DNA of 64,000 nt. It comes from Nocardia amikacinitolerans NBRC 108937 (GTDB lineage Bacteria; Actinomycetota; Actinomycetes; Mycobacteriales; Mycobacteriaceae). Made by a program: the position numbers and the translations under genes. Below, one piece after another: positions 60,225-64,000 of the stretch (the first letter of the stretch is position 1; each line of letters begins with the position of its first letter). The stretch is taken from assembly GCF_001612615.1 (NCBI RefSeq), contig NZ_BDAU01000004.1, positions 186,001 through 250,000 of the forward strand. Direction: 5' to 3'. Under the pieces are notes generated by a model, which did no database searches, had not been told where the DNA came from, and was given only the letters and a program-made list of their open reading frames with translations.

Positions 60225-61505
60225 GTGACCAAGACCAGCAGCTTCTCCGCCCCGCGGGGGGTACCGGACTACGTGCCTCCCGGCTCCGCCGAGTTCGTCG
60301 CCGTGCGCGACGGCCTCGTGCATGCGGCCCGACTGGCCGGGTACGGGCACATCGAGCTGCCGGTGTTCGAGCAGACCGCGTTGTTCGCGCGCGGCGTCGG
60401 CGAGTCCACCGACGTGGTCAGCAAGGAGATGTGGACCTTCGCCGACCGCAAGGGTGAGAGCTTCACCCTGCGCCCCGAGGGCACCGCGGGCGTGATGCGC
60501 GCCGTGATCGAGCACGGCCTTGACAAGAGCGGTCAGCTGCCGCTCAAGCTGTGCTACGCGGGTCCGTTCTTCCGCTACGAACGCCCGCAGGCCGGCCGAT
60601 ACCGGCAGTTGCAGCAGGTCGGCGTCGAGGCGATCGGCGTGGACGACCCGGCGCTGGACGCCGAGGTCATCGCGATCGCCGATGCCGGCTACCGCAGCCT
60701 CGGTCTGGACGGGTTCCGGCTGGAGATCACCTCGCTGGGCGACGAGACCTGCCGTCCGCAGTACCGCGAGCTGTTGCAGGACTTCCTGTTCGGCCTGCCG
60801 CTGGACGAGGAGACCAAGCGCAGGGCGCAGATCAACCCGCTGCGCGTGCTCGACGACAAGCGTCCCGAGGTTCGCGAGCTCACCGCGGACGCCCCGCTGA
60901 TGATCGATCACCTCTCCGAGAGTGCCAAGACGCACTTCGAGCAGGTGCTCGGCCACCTCGACGCGCTCGGCGTGCCGTATGTGCTGAACCCGCGGATGGT
61001 GCGCGGCCTGGACTACTACACCAAGACCACCTTCGAGTTCGTGCACGACCAGCTCGGCGCGCAGTCCGGTATCGGCGGCGGCGGCCGCTACGACGGGCTG
61101 ATGGCCGAGCTCGGCGGTCAGGCGCTGTCGGGCATCGGCTTCGGTCTCGGCGTCGACCGGACGGTGCTCGCGTTGCAAGCCGAGGGCAAGTCTGCGGGCG
61201 TTCCGTCGCGCTGCGAGGTGTTCGGCGTGCCGCTGGGCGATGCGGCCAAGCAGCGCCTCGTCGTGCTCGCCGCGCAGCTGCGCGGTGCGGGCATTCGCGT
61301 CGACCTCGCCTACGGCGGGCGCGGCGTGAAAGGCGCGATGAAGGCTGCCGACCGTTCCGGCGCGCGGTTCACCGTGGTGCTCGGCGACCGCGACCTGGCC
61401 GAGAACAGCATCGCCGTGAAGGACATGGCGACCGGCGATCAGCGGCACGTGCCGCTCAGCGAGGTCGTCGGCGTCCTGCGCGAGGCGTTGATCGCGGGGC
61501 ACTGA
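60225..61505 (+). CDS. hisS: Histidyl-tRNA synthetase
   Basis: The 426-residue class II synthetase charges tRNA-His. It shows motif 2 ([22 protein letters not shown] in two parts), the HisRS-specific [13 protein letters not shown] and [12 protein letters not shown], motif 3 IGFGLGVDR, and a C-terminal anticodon-binding domain ([20 protein letters not shown]). The GTG at 60225 gives the usual length; upstream extensions run into the divergent promoter region. No T-box leader is visible. In M. tuberculosis a glyoxalase-like gene separates ppiB and hisS; here the two are direct neighbours. Confidence 0.95.
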   Translation: MTKTSSFSAPRGVPDYVPPGSAEFVAVRDGLVHAARLAGYGHIELPVFEQTALFARGVGESTDVVSKEMWTFADRKGESFTLRPEGTAGVMRAVIEHGLDKSGQLPLKLCYAGPFFRYERPQAGRYRQLQQVGVEAIGVDDPALDAEVIAIADAGYRSLGLDGFRLEITSLGDETCRPQYRELLQDFLFGLPLDEETKRRAQINPLRVLDDKRPEVRELTADAPLMIDHLSESAKTHFEQVLGHLDALGVPYVLNPRMVRGLDYYTKTTFEFVHDQLGAQSGIGGGGRYDGLMAELGGQALSGIGFGLGVDRTVLALQAEGKSAGVPSRCEVFGVPLGDAAKQRLVVLAAQLRGAGIRVDLAYGGRGVKGAMKAADRSGARFTVVLGDRDLAENSIAVKDMATGDQRHVPLSEVVGVLREALIAGH

Positions 61506-61631
61506 CCCGGCTCGGCGGGCGGGGCCCGGGGACGAAAGTCCCGTGCCCCGCCCAACGGCGCACCCCTGAGATTCGCGCGCGGTACCGTGTCTGCGCACCG
61601 CCCGTGCGGTGATCTTGCGGAGAGGTGGAGA

Positions 61632-62276
61632 GTGGACGCGAATCCTGGTCAGCCGGAATCGGTTCCAGTCGGACTCGATCTCGTCGCCCCCGAGATGTAC
61701 GAGCCGATGCTGCGCAGGCTCGCGCTGGCGGCGGCCGGTGTCGGGATCGGCGCGGCGCTGCTCGCGGCGACCGTCGTCGAGTGGCCGATCGCGGTGGCCA
61801 TCGGTCTGGTCGTCGGCCTGCCCACCGTGGGCTACGCCCTAGCGCTGCGGCGCCGCCGGATGTGGGTGACGGGTACCACCATCCACGCCCGCCGGGTGTT
61901 CGGCGAACGGCGGGTCGAGGTCGCGTCGGCCACCGGCGTCGAACTCCTGGTCTTTCCCGCGCGGCTGAGCCGCATCGTGCTGCGCGTCACCGCGGGCCCG
62001 GACGTTCAGCTGATCCCGCTCGCCATGTACACCGACGCGGGCAGCGGACGGGAGCTGCACCTGCTCGGTCTGCGCAAACTCGCCGACGCCCTCGCGGCCA
62101 GCCACCTGGCCGCCGCGGTCGCGGTCTCGGCGCTGCTCGTGCACCAGTTGCGCGCCGAAGCGCGGGACGCCCGCCTGGAGGAACGCCCCCTCTACCGCGC
62201 CGTGCAACTGGCGCGCGCCAAGGACTACGTGTCACCCGTCGTGCTCACCGACCGGGAGGTCGCGGACCTCGGCTGA
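61632..62276 (+). CDS. Two-helix membrane protein, unknown function
   Basis: The 214-residue protein has two adjacent helices (LALAAAGVGIGAALLAATVV and IAVAIGLVVGLPTVGYALAL) followed by a soluble domain. That domain has MWVTGTTIHARRVFGERRVEV, which recalls membrane-anchored PH-like domains. It starts with GTG 61632 behind GGAGAGGTGGAG, 126 bp after hisS. Family and function not recognised. Confidence 0.72.
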   Translation: MDANPGQPESVPVGLDLVAPEMYEPMLRRLALAAAGVGIGAALLAATVVEWPIAVAIGLVVGLPTVGYALALRRRRMWVTGTTIHARRVFGERRVEVASATGVELLVFPARLSRIVLRVTAGPDVQLIPLAMYTDAGSGRELHLLGLRKLADALAASHLAAAVAVSALLVHQLRAEARDARLEERPLYRAVQLARAKDYVSPVVLTDREVADLG

Positions 62277-63588
<1,312 letters not shown>

Positions 63589-63608
63589 GCCGCAGGCGGG
63601 GCGATTAC

Positions 63609-63661
63609 CTCGCAGACACCTGCAGACGACCTGACGTCCGCGAGGTATGTGGTCTGCGAGG
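63609..63661. terminator. Terminator-like inverted repeat between mdh and the FIST gene
   Basis: CCTCGCAGAC (63609-63618) and GTCTGCGAGG (63652-63661) are a perfect 10-bp inverted repeat between convergent genes. The loop is long (33 nt) and itself partly self-complementary. No T-run is visible. Confidence 0.45.
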
Positions 63662-63713
63662 AGTCGACGCTACGGGGTTCCGTTGCCGGTGCGTAGCCTC
63701 AGGCGGTCGCGGG

Positions 63714-64000
63714 TCATTCGCTGAACAGCGCCATGGATGCGGTGAAGCCGTGCAGTGCGTTGCGGCCAGCGACCGGGCCGATCTCGCCCGCGGCGAAGAA
63801 GCCCGCGAGCGGAATGTCCCCGAGAACGTCTTCGATGGCGGTGGCATCGTGATCGGCGACTCCGAACATTCGCCTGCCGCGGCCGTTGCAGGTGAACAGC
63901 AGGGCGCCCGCGGGGCGGCCGGGGAGCGCCGAGCGGGCCTGGGCGAGTGCGGCGCGCAGATCTCGGTCGGCCACGACCGCATCGCGAACCTGGAACTGCA
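63714..64000 (-). CDS. FIST C-domain protein, C-terminal part (truncated by window edge)
   Basis: The frame is open from the right edge to TGA at 63714-63716, giving 95 residues. Near the edge [19 protein letters not shown] matches the FIST_C entry, and [16 protein letters not shown] with [20 protein letters not shown] are typical of FIST domains. These occur in sensory proteins thought to bind small ligands such as amino acids. The N-terminal FIST domain would lie outside the window. Confidence 0.82.
   Translation of the reverse strand, partial: QFQVRDAVVADRDLRAALAQARSALPGRPAGALLFTCNGRGRRMFGVADHDATAIEDVLGDIPLAGFFAAGEIGPVAGRNALHGFTASMALFSE

Overview
The window is high-GC actinobacterial DNA from a mycolic-acid bacterium, most likely Nocardia or a close relative. 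The backbone yajC-secD-secF-lipoprotein-apt ... relA ... ppi ... hisS follows the order known from Mycobacterium tuberculosis (Rv2588c-Rv2580c). GTG starts and 4-nt gene overlaps are frequent, and a mycobacterial-type cutinase is present. Compared with M. tuberculosis, where apt, relA and ppiB are neighbours, two blocks are inserted: about 32 kb between apt and relA, and about 18 kb between relA and the cyclophilin.

Layout. 1-6375: the end of a flavin monooxygenase, then yajC, secD, secF, a solute-binding lipoprotein and apt. 6.5-12.6 kb: a CocE-type hydrolase, a SnoaL-like protein with a divergent HxlR regulator, an ABC-F protein with a structured leader, an excalibur protein and a methyltransferase. 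12.6-21.8 kb: a tightly coupled nine-gene minus-strand operon, the main discovery. It encodes an L-lysine N6-hydroxylase, a cupin, a methionyl-tRNA-synthetase-like enzyme and a DAO-family flavoenzyme, which together match the known hydrazine (N-N bond) forming machinery, here with the cupin and synthetase parts on separate genes. An ATP-grasp ligase, a small conserved-looking protein, a protein with 99-bp tandem repeats, a BBE-type FAD oxidase and an acyl-CoA-dehydrogenase-like flavoenzyme follow. It looks like a complete pathway from lysine plus another amino acid to an N-N bonded, ligated and oxidised small molecule of unknown structure.

22-32.3 kb: an orphan peptide-binding lipoprotein, a quinone-oxidoreductase-like enzyme, an MMPL transporter divergent from a NarL-type two-component pair, a split-barrel flavin/F420 protein, an MFS transporter and an ICL/PEP-mutase-family enzyme. 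32.4-38.3 kb: a STAND-type regulator divergent from an operon of a VWA protein, a divergent adenylosuccinate-synthetase paralogue and an NrtR-like Nudix/winged-helix regulator. A perfect 14-bp inverted repeat overlies this operon's promoter. A secreted phosphodiesterase-like protein follows.

38.5-41 kb: relA/rsh. 41.4-58.8 kb: a cutinase followed by a chromosomal type IV secretion-like locus: two P-loop-like proteins without Walker A lysine, two small two-helix membrane proteins, VirB6/TrbL-like, PrgI/SCO6880-like, VirB4-like, a three-domain cell-wall hydrolase with an apparently dead NlpC/P60 domain, several lipoproteins, VirD4-like, a DUF4913-like protein and a coiled-coil protein. No relaxase, integrase or origin of transfer was seen. 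59.2-64 kb: cyclophilin, hisS, a membrane protein, malate dehydrogenase and the C-terminal end of a FIST-domain protein. No tRNA, rRNA, CRISPR array or complete insertion sequence was recognised.
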